DNA of 64,000 nt, from contig URZE01000005.1 of assembly GCA_900552265.1 (NCBI GenBank), positions 1 to 64,000 of the forward strand, given 5' to 3'. Below are positions 44,144-54,208 of this stretch, one piece after another; within the stretch, counting starts at the first letter, position 1; each line of letters begins with the position of its first letter. Below the pieces are notes generated by a model, which was not told where the DNA came from, did no database searches, and was given only the letters and a program-made list of their open reading frames with translations. This DNA comes from an uncultured Oscillospiraceae bacterium. Its GTDB lineage: Bacteria; Bacillota; Clostridia; Oscillospirales; Acutalibacteraceae. Position numbers and translations under genes: made by a program.

Positions 44144-45121
44144 TCAAATATAATCAAATATATTGTAATTCTCATATGCATCTATATCATATGACGGAGC
44201 ACGATTAGAGGTTTTTTGAGACTTATTTTTACGTGCAGCATTTTCAGCCAATGCCTGCTCAATTTTTATTATTCCCTGATTATGCCACCGTTTTATTATA
44301 CTATCCATATATTTGAGAATGTATTTTCCGTTCGAATTAACACATCTATCATATGATTCTTTTATCATTTCGTCAGAATAGTTCCACTCTCCAAACCATC
44401 TATTAACAGCTTCTTCCTCATATTTTGTAGGAGCACGATGTTCTATTCCTATAATATTTTCAAATCTCTTCCATAAAGCTTGAGTGTTATGCAACTTTAT
44501 AATTTTTTTCTCAGCTTTTTCAATATTATCGATACCCTCTAAAGCCCAATTAGAACCTGTTTTTTCGATATATTTCATCCCGGTTTTCCCTATACTTACT
44601 GCATATTGAAGAAGCATAAGAATTACATCTACGGGAAGTCCATCATTATCATGAAGCATTAACAGCACTGCACTATCACCGTTCGAGATAGGTCTTCCGA
44701 GAATAACTTGTGCTTCCTGCATAAGTAAATTTATATCTTTAGAGGACTGAATCCGTGTTGCTACGTACAAACTATCCGGTCGACGATAGTTAAAGGATAA
44801 TGATTTTTTTGGGATAGGTGTAAAATTCTTTTCTTTTTCATTAATTGACTCCAAAGAAATATTTTTTTCTACACTTTTTTCACCATGAAATTCAAGATAA
44901 CCCTCTTTTTCCCAATAATCTATACTCTTTAAAACTTCCGACTCAGGAATATTAACTGCTTCGGCAATTTTTTTTTCATCAACACTTTTCGCTCTGCTAT
45001 ACAGCATATACAATATAACTTTTAGTTGAGCTTCGTTTGAATTCTTTATGTAATTTTCAACTATTTCCGAGGGAACGGCAAATACACTATTCCACTTTCC
45101 CAAACTAATACTACAGTTCAC
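44144..45121 (-). CDS. DnaD-domain replication initiation protein
   Basis: DnaD/DnaB-type primosomal protein that works with the helicase loader encoded next. An N-terminal winged helix (EAQLKVILYMLYSRAKSVDEKKIAEAVN) precedes two DnaD-type C-terminal blocks; the second has the signature YEEEAVNRWFGEW. About 325 residues from GTG 45121, chosen because ggag lies six bases upstream; an ATG-type extension to 45151 has no site. Confidence 0.85.
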   Translation of the reverse strand: MNCSISLGKWNSVFAVPSEIVENYIKNSNEAQLKVILYMLYSRAKSVDEKKIAEAVNIPESEVLKSIDYWEKEGYLEFHGEKSVEKNISLESINEKEKNFTPIPKKSLSFNYRRPDSLYVATRIQSSKDINLLMQEAQVILGRPISNGDSAVLLMLHDNDGLPVDVILMLLQYAVSIGKTGMKYIEKTGSNWALEGIDNIEKAEKKIIKLHNTQALWKRFENIIGIEHRAPTKYEEEAVNRWFGEWNYSDEMIKESYDRCVNSNGKYILKYMDSIIKRWHNQGIIKIEQALAENAARKNKSQKTSNRAPSYDIDAYENYNIFDYI

Positions 45122-45263
45122 TACTTTCTCCTCAAACAAAAATAATATCAACTAAATTATATATCAATAGCGTAACTATATCAAATTATATTTTTATTTG
45201 ACAAAATAACATAGCAAAGTTAATTTTTTAAGATTAGAAACTTTTATTCACAACAACCGACAA

Positions 45264-45302
45264 CAAAAAAGATTTCGAAAGCCACAATGACTATCGAAAT
45301 CC
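45264..45302 (-). terminator. Terminator of hup
   Basis: On the minus strand ggatttcgatag pairs with ctttcgaaatc (one mismatch) and is followed by tttttt, starting about 15 bases after the hup stop. Confidence 0.65.
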
Positions 45303-45318
45303 TTGAGACAAATACAAA

Positions 45319-45591
45319 TTAGTTTACAGAATCTTTAAGAGCTTTGCCCGCCTTAAAAGCCGGTGTCTTAGATGCCGGAATTTTAATGGGGTTTCCGGTA
45401 CGTGGGTCACGTCCGGTACGCTCTGCACGCTCACGAACCTCGAATGTTCCGAATCCAACCAACTGAACTTTTTCACCATCTGCAAGAGCTTCTGATACTG
45501 CTTCAACAAAAGCATTTAATGCTTTTTCCGAATCCTTTTTTGTCAGTTCGCTCTTTTCCGAAATTTTCAATACGAGTTCGGTTTTGTTCAT
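45319..45591 (-). CDS. hup: HU family DNA-binding protein
   Basis: Nucleoid protein that bends DNA. NKTELVLKISEKSELTKKD at the N-terminus and the arm motif GRDPRTGNPIKIPA are diagnostic. 90 residues. ATG 45591 with ggagg eight bases upstream. mazG and spoVB lie upstream on the same strand, an order common in Firmicutes. Confidence 0.96.
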   Translation of the reverse strand: MNKTELVLKISEKSELTKKDSEKALNAFVEAVSEALADGEKVQLVGFGTFEVRERAERTGRDPRTGNPIKIPASKTPAFKAGKALKDSVN

Positions 45592-45686
45592 AATTACAAC
45601 CTCCGTGTTTTTTAGTGCTAAACATGCACCATTACTGCATTGCCGTGCGTTTCATATGTACGCATTTAACCGACATGTAAATATTA

Positions 45687-46436
45687 CTATACTTTATTTT
45701 TATTTTCAAGCGATATTTTATATAAAAACTCATCTTTAAATCTTTCACATGAGTCATACAATGCACTTTCGGCATCTACATTAATAAGACGTGCCACTTC
45801 AGTTACTGAAAACAGCAAGTCCCCAAGCTCTTTTTCATAGTCATCTCGTCTGCCGTTAAGTATCAAAGTTTCTAAACAATGAAGTCTATCAAACGTTTCA
45901 TTAAGCGCATCTTCCACTGAAAAGAAACCATATCCCGCTTTCGCTGTTTTTGCCTGCATCTTTTCTGTGCGCATCAGCGCCGGAAGCATTCTTGAAATAT
46001 TTTTTACACTTTCCGCAGGAGTTTCATTTCGAGGACGAACTTTCATCACATATGGTTTTTCTCTAATTTTCATTTCATACACTTTAGGGTCTGAATCTTT
46101 CTCAAAATACATCCCAGAAAAAACGTGAGGATGTCGAAGAATGGTTTTTCTACAAACTTGATCTACAATATCATCAAATGAAAAATTATCATTCTCTTCC
46201 TCTATACTGCAGTGAAAAGCTAGTTGCAAAAGTATATCACCTAACTCTTCTCTGAGCATATCACTATTACTCATATCGATAGCCTCAATGGCTTCATACG
46301 ATTCTTCAATTAATCTTAGTCTTATACTCGAATGAGTTTGTACCCTATCCCACGGACATCCTTTAGGAGAACGTAAAATATTTACAACATTCAATAAATC
46401 TTTAATCGAATACTTACATTTTTGAACTAATTCCAT
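45687..46436 (-). CDS. mazG: Nucleoside triphosphate pyrophosphohydrolase MazG
   Basis: Hydrolyses (d)NTPs to monophosphates, cleaning damaged nucleotides. Two MazG repeats are visible: EESYEAIEAID with EELGDILLQLAFH, and later EKELGDLLFSVTEVARL. 249 residues. ATG 46436 has agga five bases upstream. Follows the SpoVB-type flippase. Confidence 0.95.
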   Translation of the reverse strand: MELVQKCKYSIKDLLNVVNILRSPKGCPWDRVQTHSSIRLRLIEESYEAIEAIDMSNSDMLREELGDILLQLAFHCSIEEENDNFSFDDIVDQVCRKTILRHPHVFSGMYFEKDSDPKVYEMKIREKPYVMKVRPRNETPAESVKNISRMLPALMRTEKMQAKTAKAGYGFFSVEDALNETFDRLHCLETLILNGRRDDYEKELGDLLFSVTEVARLINVDAESALYDSCERFKDEFLYKISLENKNKV

Positions 46437-46504
46437 TTTAATCCTGCTTTCGTTTATAAGATAATATATGGAAAATATTTTAAATTATTCCACATATTAC
46501 CATA

Positions 46505-48289
46505 TTAACCCAATAAACGATATTTTTCAAGTACTTTCACAATTTTTTTACACCCGGGAACTGTCGATAAATCTGAATAACTCAAGCATCTTGAAAGTAA
46601 CAGCGCCAAAATATATACCATTCCCGCAATCGCTATCGACAAAATCGTAGCTAATTTGAAATTTATTACTCTTGCCAAAAAACCGTGTGATGAATAGGCT
46701 GCAGCTGCACACATAAGTCCACACAAAGCCGGCTTTAAAACAACAGAAATCCAGTTAAATTTTATCTTTGTTTCTTTGCAAAGAAGAATTATACTCGACA
46801 TACACACAAACAAATAACATACCAATGTGCCAATACCTGCTCCCTGCACATTTATTTCCGGAATTCCAACCAAAACATAATTAAGCCCTATCTTTATAAT
46901 CATTCCCGCAGTAAGAACTTTGAGCGGAAGGTCCGCACGACCCACGGCCTGAAGCATACTGCAAAGAGGAGTACTTATCGACATAAATATTATACCTATC
47001 GCATAAACACTCATAATTCGAGAAGCTATACATATTTCCCCGACTTGACCGCTTTTTCCAAAGGTATTGTATATTAAATCCATTATGGGATAAGCCATAA
47101 CCGACATTCCTAATCCTATCGGAAAGGAAATAACGGAAGTCATTTTTAAAATGGTTTCTATATTTTTCTCTATCTTATCTTTTACTCCATTAACCCATGA
47201 AGCAGTTACATTAGGCAGTGCACTTATCGCAAGTCCTTGAGTTATCGTAGGTAAAAGCATTGTTATATTATTCATATAAACAAAACATCCGTTTAAAAAT
47301 ACGTGAGTAGTCCCATTTTCAACAGCTTGAGGCGGGATAAAACCTGAATACATATCAAGTAGAACGTCAGGCACAGTAGTCATTAAATCATACAATCTTC
47401 GTTGAACAAGCATGGTATCTATAGTACCGGCAAGATTCATAACTATTGCCCCAAGTGCTATCGGAACCGATATATTCAGAAGCATTTTTATCAAAGTTTT
47501 TTTGGGTCTGGCATCTTCAGAATTCTTAAGTTCATCCTCGGTTATTCCGTCCCCTGAAATTTTATATTTTATAAATATATATATATATCCACAAACTGCT
47601 CCAAGTGTAATTCCCAAAACAGCTCCTGCCGATGCCCACGGTAAAGTTGCATTATGTGCCGCAGTTTCGTTTTCACAAACTTTTCCGAACACTGTACCGT
47701 ATTTTTTGTATTCATCCATTCCGCACTTTACTGCTGCATAAGCTAATGTCGGACCAAAAACCACCTTTCCAACAGCTTCAACTATCTCCGAAACAGCTGT
47801 GGGAATCATATTTCTAAGCCCTTCGTAATATCCCTTGTAAGTTGAAATTAGACATGCAAAAACAACAGTCGGAGCCAACATAAATATTGAATAAATCGAA
47901 TCCGGAGTATTTGTAAATTTTACATAAGCAAATGAACCCAGTATCATTAAAATAAATCCACTAAGACCTGTAAAAACAAACATCGGTATCGAAACTTTAT
48001 GAATCATTTTTACGTCTTTATACCTTCCCAGAGCCATATCACCCGAAACCATACGTGAAATTGCTATGGGAAGTCCTGCCGTCGCCAAAGCATAGATAGG
48101 ATTGTAAATGCTATATGCAGAACTAAAATAACCTGAGCCTATTCCTTCAAGTATATACGCAAGAGGAATTTTAAAAGCAGCTCCGGCTACTCGAACAAGT
48201 AGCATTCCCACAGCCATTATTATTGCTCCTGCGGCAAATGATTGGCTTACTTTTTTTGATTTTGAATTTTTTTGATTCACATTTGTCAT
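46505..48289 (-). CDS. SpoVB/MurJ-type polysaccharide flippase
   Basis: Integral membrane protein of the MVF/PST family; about 14 hydrophobic helices over 594 residues. The first helix pair (GAIIMAVGMLLVRVAGAAF) and the conserved SAYSIYNPIYALATAGLPIAISR are typical of SpoVB and its vegetative relatives. It is expected to flip a lipid-linked wall precursor; spore-cortex and vegetative roles cannot be separated from sequence. ATG 48289 with agga upstream. Followed by mazG and hup. Confidence 0.9.
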   Translation of the reverse strand: MTNVNQKNSKSKKVSQSFAAGAIIMAVGMLLVRVAGAAFKIPLAYILEGIGSGYFSSAYSIYNPIYALATAGLPIAISRMVSGDMALGRYKDVKMIHKVSIPMFVFTGLSGFILMILGSFAYVKFTNTPDSIYSIFMLAPTVVFACLISTYKGYYEGLRNMIPTAVSEIVEAVGKVVFGPTLAYAAVKCGMDEYKKYGTVFGKVCENETAAHNATLPWASAGAVLGITLGAVCGYIYIFIKYKISGDGITEDELKNSEDARPKKTLIKMLLNISVPIALGAIVMNLAGTIDTMLVQRRLYDLMTTVPDVLLDMYSGFIPPQAVENGTTHVFLNGCFVYMNNITMLLPTITQGLAISALPNVTASWVNGVKDKIEKNIETILKMTSVISFPIGLGMSVMAYPIMDLIYNTFGKSGQVGEICIASRIMSVYAIGIIFMSISTPLCSMLQAVGRADLPLKVLTAGMIIKIGLNYVLVGIPEINVQGAGIGTLVCYLFVCMSSIILLCKETKIKFNWISVVLKPALCGLMCAAAAYSSHGFLARVINFKLATILSIAIAGMVYILALLLSRCLSYSDLSTVPGCKKIVKVLEKYRLLG

Positions 48290-48467
48290 TGTCTTTTTCC
48301 TTATCTATAAAATTAAAGTAACAGTTAAAATTATAACACATTATATTATAAAATTTATAACTATATGTATTTGACACAGCTTATAAAAATTCATTTGGAA
48401 CAATTACATATAATTTAGCACTACAAGTCAAAATAATTCGCAAAATAATAAATTTAAAATAAAGTTA

Positions 48468-48496
48468 TTGACATGATTTTTAATTTGCAATATAAT
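48468..48496 (+). promoter_or_regulatory. Textbook promoter of the CAU tRNA gene
   Basis: Perfect TTGACA (48468-48473), 17-base spacer, perfect TATAAT (48491-48496), about 16 bases before the tRNA 5' end, as usual for strong stable-RNA promoters. Confidence 0.85.
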
Positions 48497-48511
48497 AAGC
48501 GTTGTTTGGAA

Positions 48512-48588
48512 GGGCCATTAGCTCAGTTGGTTAGAGCAACCGGCTCATAACCGGTCGGTCCTAGGTTCGAGTCCTAGATGGCCCACCA
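48512..48588 (+). tRNA. tRNA with CAT anticodon (elongator Met or Ile2)
   Basis: Full cloverleaf: acceptor GGGCCAT/ATGGCCC, anticodon stem ACCGG/CCGGT around CTCATAA, T-loop TTCGAGT, discriminator A and templated CCA. The paired 1-72 position rules out an initiator tRNA. Whether C34 is modified to lysidine (isoleucine) cannot be told by eye. Confidence 0.93.
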
Positions 48589-48596
48589 TTATATAC

Positions 48597-48632
48597 CTCT
48601 CGATTGCAAAAGCGGTCGAGAGTGTTTTTTTG
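48597..48632 (+). terminator. Terminator after the CAU tRNA
   Basis: ctctcgattgc and gcggtcgagag form an 11-bp stem (two G-T pairs) with an aaaa loop, followed by gttttttt. Confidence 0.85.
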
Positions 48633-48661
48633 TATAAGTTCGTGGTTTAAAATTTAACTTA

Positions 48662-48692
48662 AAAAATAAAAATCAGCCACCTTAAAGTGGCT
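48662..48692 (-). terminator. Terminator after the small membrane-protein gene
   Basis: On the minus strand agccac and gtggct form a 6-bp stem followed by gatttttatttttt, about 105 bases after the stop at 48797. Confidence 0.55.
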
Positions 48693-48796
48693 AACGCTTT
48701 CATATACTTATAACTCATACCATTTAAACACAGTTACAACTCCACATGACCAGAGAATAAAACTTCTTAAAAAATCCAATAATACTCACTAACATA

Positions 48797-49216
48797 TCAA
48801 TTCTTAATATTAGTGTTTTCTATGTTCTTTATTTCTGTACGGATAATTATATTTTCACATACCACTACCATTACCATCAACACCGAAAAAATAATTCCAT
48901 ACCAAGGTCTATTATTTGCAAATTCTAAATACGCCATACACTCAAAGACAGTTCTACCGAACTCAAGCAAACAATACTTAACTTTAAGCCTATTTATAGT
49001 GTCTTTGCCTAATTTTAATAATCGATTTAAACGGAAAACATTAGACAGAACCCCTACACTTAAAATAGCAGGAAAAAGCGTCAAAGGTTCTTGATAAAAG
49101 TCTTTAAAAATAATAAGCAACAAACTAAACAACACGAGACACACAGATGTACCAATAAGCAACGCCCTTGAAAAATAAAAAACCTTAATTTTAAAATTGT
49201 CTAACATTTTACTCAC
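48797..49216 (-). CDS. Small membrane protein of unknown function
   Basis: 139 residues with hydrophobic segments at about residues 12-38 (FYFSRALLIGTSVCLVLFSL), 42-60 and 100-125 (GIIFSVLMVMVVVCENIII), so three or four membrane helices. No recognised motif. GTG 49216 has agga six bases upstream. It stands alone between a tRNA and asnB, with its own terminator. Confidence 0.6.
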   Translation of the reverse strand: MSKMLDNFKIKVFYFSRALLIGTSVCLVLFSLLLIIFKDFYQEPLTLFPAILSVGVLSNVFRLNRLLKLGKDTINRLKVKYCLLEFGRTVFECMAYLEFANNRPWYGIIFSVLMVMVVVCENIIIRTEIKNIENTNIKN

Positions 49217-49489
49217 AGTTAATCCTACCTTTTACAATAATTCTAATAACATTTTTATAACCTTATTTTATCAAAATTCGTTCAAAAAATCAATAATTGT
49301 AAGTAGTATCGATGAAGTAAAAGTAATTAAGCTCGCCTATTGCAGGTCTTTAGTTCTTTAACAAAAAATTTATGCATATTAAGTAGGTTACAATCCATTA
49401 AAGATACAGCTTACAGCATGTATGGCACAATCATAGATATCAAGGATTTTTCAAAAAATTAATTCGATTACAGCAGATATACAAACCAA
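49217..49489. other. Spacer before asnB
   Basis: AT-rich, no gene, repeat or T-box motif seen. The asnB promoter begins at its right end. Confidence 0.5.
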
Positions 49490-49518
49490 TTGTAACTATC
49501 TTATACACGTGATATAAT
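49490..49518 (+). promoter_or_regulatory. Promoter of asnB
   Basis: -35 TTGTAA (49490-49495), 17-base spacer, -10 TATAAT (49513-49518). Only about 75 bases separate it from the start codon, too short for a T-box. Confidence 0.65.
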
Positions 49519-49559
49519 CTATGTACTTGGCCGTAACAACGAAGGAATTTTAAAACCAA

Positions 49560-49598
49560 GAGCAAAAAACAGGAGCAAAAAACAGGAGGAAAAAACAG
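49560..49598 (+). repeat. Three tandem 13-bp copies of the asnB ribosome site
   Basis: gagcaaaaaacag is repeated at 49560-49572 and 49573-49585; the third copy (49586-49598) reads gaggaaaaaacag and ends one base before the ATG. The third carries the true aggagg; the first two are near matches (aggagc). Confidence 0.85.
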
Positions 49599-49599
49599 T

Positions 49600-51438
49600 A
49601 TGTGTGGCATTTGCGGATTTACTGGAGAAATTAACAACAAAAGTAAAATTATTGAAAATATGACCGACCTGATAATTCACCGTGGACCTGACAGTTCAGG
49701 ATTTTTTATAGACAAAGACATTGCAATGGGATTCAGAAGACTAAGCATAATAGATGTAGAAGGTGGAACACAACCGATTTATAATGAAAACAACAATCTC
49801 GTTTTGACATTCAATGGAGAAATATACAACTACAAAGAATTAAAAAAAGAACTTATTGAAAAAAATCATAAATTCTATACCGAAGCCGATTCAGAAGTGT
49901 TAATTCATGGATTCGAAGAATGGGGTTCTCAGATGCTCCCAAAACTGAGAGGAATGTTTGCCTTTGCAATTTGGGACAGAGAAAATCAATCACTTTTCAT
50001 GGCAAGAGACCCGTTCGGAATCAAACCTCTACACTGGGCTCAGGTAGGAAACAATTTTGTCTATGCATCTGAAATAAAAAGCATACTGGCTTTCCCTACG
50101 TTTGAGAAAAAATTCAATTATAAAACTCTTGACAATTACCTTTCATTCCAATACGCCGTTCCTCCGGAAACTTTTTTCGAAGGAATATACTGTCTTATGC
50201 CGGGACATTTCCTGCAATACAAAAACGGCGAATTCAAAACCGAAAGATATTTTGAAGCCAATTTCAATATTAATCCCAACTTAGACCTGGAAACCGCAAC
50301 AGAACAAATTGAAAAAGTATTTAAAGATTCCGTAGATGCGCACAGAATAAGCGATGTCGAAGTGGGTTGTTTCCTTTCAAGCGGAGTAGATTCGAGTTAC
50401 GTTTCGTCTTATTTTGCCGGACAAAAAGCTTTTACCGTTGGTTTTGACTTTGGAGAAAAATACAATGAAGTTACATGGGCTCAAAATCTTTCTAAAAAGA
50501 TTGGAATAAATCACTATTATAAAATTATTTCCTCTGAAGAATTTTGGGCTTCAATCAGAAAAGTTCAATATCACATGGATCAACCTCTTGCAGACCCATC
50601 ATGTATAGCACTATACTTCGTTTCCAAACTGGCAAGTGAACATGTTAAAGTAGTTCTTTCAGGAGAAGGAGCGGATGAACTTTTCGGTGGATACAGAATA
50701 TACAACGAACCCAGGGTATTTAAAATTTATCAAAAGATACTAAGTCAAAAAACAAGAACATTTCTTGCAAATTTGATGAGAAAAATTCCATTCAAATTCA
50801 AAGGCAGAGGTTTTATAATTCGTGGCGAACACACGATAGAAAACAAATATATAGGAAATGCATTTATGTTTTCTCAGGAAGACAAAAAGAAAATTTTAAA
50901 AAATCCTTCCTTAGCAACTCATCCTCAAGATATGTGTAAAAAGCTTTACGAAAAAGCCAAAGATTACGACGATGTTACAAAAATGCAGTATCTGGATATA
51001 AATATGTGGATGGTTGGAGATATACTCCTAAAAGCTGACCGTATGAGTATGGCTAATTCTCTTGAACTCAGAGTTCCGTTCCTTGACAAAGAAGTATTTA
51101 AAGTGGCTTCATCCTTACCAACAAATTTAAAAGTCACAAGAGAAAACACGAAATACGCAATGCGTATGGCAGCCATGAAACGTCTGCCAGAAAATACCGC
51201 TCAAAAGAAAAAACTCGGATTCCCTGTGCCTACAAGAGTATGGCTCAGAGATAAAAAATATTACGGAATTGTTAAAAGTGCATTTCTTTCCGAAACGGCT
51301 GAGAAATTTTTCAATTGCGAAGAACTTTTACGTTTCTTAGATGATCACTACAACGGTAAATGGGATAACAGCAGAAAAATTTGGACGATCTACATCTTCA
51401 TAGTATGGTATGACATCTATTTCGGAGAATTAAACTAA
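49600..51438 (+). CDS. asnB: Asparagine synthase (glutamine-hydrolysing)
   Basis: Makes asparagine from aspartate with glutamine and ATP. Cys2 after Met is the glutaminase nucleophile (MCGICGF); NGEIYNY belongs to that domain. The synthetase PP-loop is SSGVDSSYV near residue 255. 612 residues, normal. Family members may instead amidate other acids, including wall precursors; with no dedicated partner gene nearby, asparagine synthesis is the default. Single-gene unit with promoter and terminator. Confidence 0.92.
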   Translation: MCGICGFTGEINNKSKIIENMTDLIIHRGPDSSGFFIDKDIAMGFRRLSIIDVEGGTQPIYNENNNLVLTFNGEIYNYKELKKELIEKNHKFYTEADSEVLIHGFEEWGSQMLPKLRGMFAFAIWDRENQSLFMARDPFGIKPLHWAQVGNNFVYASEIKSILAFPTFEKKFNYKTLDNYLSFQYAVPPETFFEGIYCLMPGHFLQYKNGEFKTERYFEANFNINPNLDLETATEQIEKVFKDSVDAHRISDVEVGCFLSSGVDSSYVSSYFAGQKAFTVGFDFGEKYNEVTWAQNLSKKIGINHYYKIISSEEFWASIRKVQYHMDQPLADPSCIALYFVSKLASEHVKVVLSGEGADELFGGYRIYNEPRVFKIYQKILSQKTRTFLANLMRKIPFKFKGRGFIIRGEHTIENKYIGNAFMFSQEDKKKILKNPSLATHPQDMCKKLYEKAKDYDDVTKMQYLDINMWMVGDILLKADRMSMANSLELRVPFLDKEVFKVASSLPTNLKVTRENTKYAMRMAAMKRLPENTAQKKKLGFPVPTRVWLRDKKYYGIVKSAFLSETAEKFFNCEELLRFLDDHYNGKWDNSRKIWTIYIFIVWYDIYFGELN

Positions 51439-51477
51439 TTAATTCTACCACTAAAAAATTTATAAAACAAAAACTTG

Positions 51478-51518
51478 TTGAGTGCATAAAAATCTGCACT
51501 CAATATTTATATTTTTTA
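51478..51518 (+). terminator. Terminator of asnB
   Basis: ttgagtgca and tgcactcaa form a 9-bp stem with an 8-base loop, followed by tatttatatttttt. Confidence 0.8.
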
Positions 51519-52114
51519 ATTAATAACTATTTCTTGTAAAAACCATATGAATAGTTAAAACGCACAAATTTTTATCACTAACTTCCCTACATATGTTTTC
51601 TCATTTTTCATAAAATACACTATTCGTGTACTTATATACTTGAAATTTGTCCATTAAATAGAATAACATAACTCATAAAGCCTTTTTATTTTAACATTGC
51701 TAGAAAATATTTAAATATATTATATATAGCATATAATCTTCGGCTAAATGCAAGACTACATTGTTTTATAAATCAAATAAAAATATAACAAAATTTAAAC
51801 ATATATTACTAAATATTAATAAAAATTGTATGATTTCATTTATCTTTAATTACTCTATCACACAAAACTGATTTATACTACCTTTCCACTTTGGGAACAA
51901 TTCATTATGTACTTTAAAAATTAATTTCAGAAATGTAATGTAACTATGTTTGCAAACGATAAAGATTAATGATTTCTACTAAAACTCGAGTTTACGAAAT
52001 ACATAATTTTCTTGAGGTACGTTATCTATTTAAATATAAAAATCTACGTTCAGATCTGATAAATTAAAAATTTAAAGTTTAATTTGATTTTTAATACACA
52101 TATTTTATAACAAA
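51519..52114. other. Long AT-rich spacer without genes
   Basis: About 600 bases between asnB and the convergent WxL gene. I see no ORF with a ribosome site, no tRNA and no strong hairpin; a weak inverted repeat (ttaatttg/caaattaa) near 52080-52115 may end the WxL transcript. Confidence 0.5.
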
Positions 52115-54124
52115 TTAAGGGGCATCGGTTAGCGTCCAAGTTATTGTGTTTGAGTATGATTCATCCATAATATCTTGTGGATTTATGTCAAGTAATATAC
52201 CCTGATTTTCGGACCATTTAACAGTAGTGTCTGTTGGAGACAAAACTGATTTTCCCGAATAAACCTCAGTTGGTTCGCTGTTTAAGGTGAAACTTTGGTT
52301 TTTTTCATCAATGAATACGAGTGCATCTTTTAAAGTATTGTTATTTGCTGAAGTAAATGGATTTTCAATAGAAGCATATAAATTCCAGTCTGAGCTTTTT
52401 ATCCTCGAATCAGCAACTACTATAGACCAATCCGATTCTTGCCTTGAAACAGTAGTTTTAACCGTTGGAATAACCGTGCTTTTAAAAGCAAGCAAACTTG
52501 GCACTGTTTTGAATTCAAGTACTCCTGCATAGACAACAGTTAAATTTTCAATTCTGTTTTTAAAATTATCGTTTGCAGTTACTTTAACTACGGTATCGAT
52601 TTGAAGAACTTCAGGCAGAATCAATGAGAAAAATCCGGTATCGTCTGAAGTACCTTCCACGCTCTTCACAACAGAATTCGCCAAAAATTCAGCTTTTAAG
52701 TTTGATAAATAATTCGTAGTTCCCGTAATACTAATGTCAGTATCGGAAATTGCGTTAACTTGAAGAGAAAGTTGTCCCATTGACAGAACTCTGACGTTTT
52801 GTAAATTAAATGTTTGCAAACTCGGTGGAGTTGGAGAATCTGATAAAGTCATATTGGTTGAAACCGCTGTAGTAGATGAAGTTGAGGCTGATGCGTCTAT
52901 TTCTAAATTACTTTGATCTAATTTAGTCCAAATATACAAAGGTGTACCAGATAAAGTACCGGCATCAGGAAAGTCTTTTGCAGTAAGCCAGTAGTTTACA
53001 ACTTGGGAATTTATATTCACTTTTCCGGTACCCGAAGTCCATCTGATTAAATTTCCATTTTTATTGTAAAGTACTATACTTTTTGGATTTTCAAAATTAA
53101 CCGATCCTGTTGAAGTCATTTGAATAAGTGGAGCGGACGAAGATAAAGTATTGGCCATATATAAACTTGCACCATCTGAAACAGTAAAATTCCCACTGCA
53201 TCTAATTGTACCTACTCCCGATTTAACTGCCGTTTGAGTTATTTTAAGGTTCGAATTTTTATCAATCAAAAAAGATTTTGCAAGTTGAGAAGAACCGGTA
53301 TCGTAAAACATACCTCTCGGAGTATTTATTATAACATTAGCGCCTTTTTCTATATTTATATCGGGACTGTAGTCGCAATAAAATGTTTCTCTTGATTCAG
53401 AGGTTATATTAACATCTGCATTTTCTAAAATTTTGAAAGACGGATTTGCATATGTAAACCAAAATACGGCATTGCCTGTACTTGTGTGATAGATGGTTGT
53501 TTTACCGCCAATTTCAACTCTGTTTACTTCCGCAAGTTCGTTTGAAGGTGAAGCGTACCCTGACGAGGTTTTAATAGTAATATTTGAATCAATGTATCTT
53601 ACAGTTCCCTGACGGTTATAGCTTATTTGCGGGCCTGTATAATTAACATTAATATAGATTAAAGTAACTGATTTTGTAGAGCTAACAGCTTCCACCGCAA
53701 CTATTCCATAATAATTCTTTCCAACTATATCCACGTTGCACAAAGTAACATTTATTTCAGAAATTGCAGAAGCAATATATATGGAATTTGTAATAGAAGC
53801 AGAATTCATATCAGTAAGAGTATGACGTGTAGTTACGCCTTGTTCATTTGTGTATGTTCCGTTTATGGTTAGATTTGTTTTATTAGGCGGAAAATTAATT
53901 CTCCCGGTTATCTCTATATCTGCATTTAGATAAATCGTAGTATAGTCGTTATCACCGGTAATTGCTGCAGCAAGTTCGTTGTAATTATTCACAACTCTGC
54001 TTGTTTCATCAGGTGTAGTATACAATTCAGGTACACTTTGAGAATCATATGCTGAACTTTTACTGATAAAAAAATACAGAGGCAAAAACAATATCAACAA
54101 TATACTTAAAATCTTATATTTCAA
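52115..54124 (-). CDS. WxL-domain surface protein with beta-helix-like region
   Basis: 669 residues. Signal peptide MKYKILSILLILFLPLYFF with a cut near SSA. The central part is a series of short beta strands with Asn/Thr/Gly turns (GYASPSNELAEVNRVEIGGK; TLCNVDIVGKNYYGIVAVEA), like right-handed beta-helix adhesins. The C-terminal WxL domain has SDWNLYAS and ends TITWTLTDAP, which attaches such proteins non-covalently to the wall. TTG 54124 starts seven bases after aggagg. Last gene of the WxL set. Confidence 0.85.
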   Translation of the reverse strand: MKYKILSILLILFLPLYFFISKSSAYDSQSVPELYTTPDETSRVVNNYNELAAAITGDNDYTTIYLNADIEITGRINFPPNKTNLTINGTYTNEQGVTTRHTLTDMNSASITNSIYIASAISEINVTLCNVDIVGKNYYGIVAVEAVSSTKSVTLIYINVNYTGPQISYNRQGTVRYIDSNITIKTSSGYASPSNELAEVNRVEIGGKTTIYHTSTGNAVFWFTYANPSFKILENADVNITSESRETFYCDYSPDINIEKGANVIINTPRGMFYDTGSSQLAKSFLIDKNSNLKITQTAVKSGVGTIRCSGNFTVSDGASLYMANTLSSSAPLIQMTSTGSVNFENPKSIVLYNKNGNLIRWTSGTGKVNINSQVVNYWLTAKDFPDAGTLSGTPLYIWTKLDQSNLEIDASASTSSTTAVSTNMTLSDSPTPPSLQTFNLQNVRVLSMGQLSLQVNAISDTDISITGTTNYLSNLKAEFLANSVVKSVEGTSDDTGFFSLILPEVLQIDTVVKVTANDNFKNRIENLTVVYAGVLEFKTVPSLLAFKSTVIPTVKTTVSRQESDWSIVVADSRIKSSDWNLYASIENPFTSANNNTLKDALVFIDEKNQSFTLNSEPTEVYSGKSVLSPTDTTVKWSENQGILLDINPQDIMDESYSNTITWTLTDAP

Positions 54125-54208
54125 CAGAAAACCTCCTGTACTGAACTTAAAAAATAAAAATCAAGAATCTTTGCCTGACTTGAATTCCTGATTTTAAACC
54201 TTTAAATC

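Noticed and set aside
49519..49599. T-box riboswitch before asnB
   Set aside because: The leader is about 75 bases, too short, and has no T-box sequence or terminator hairpin.
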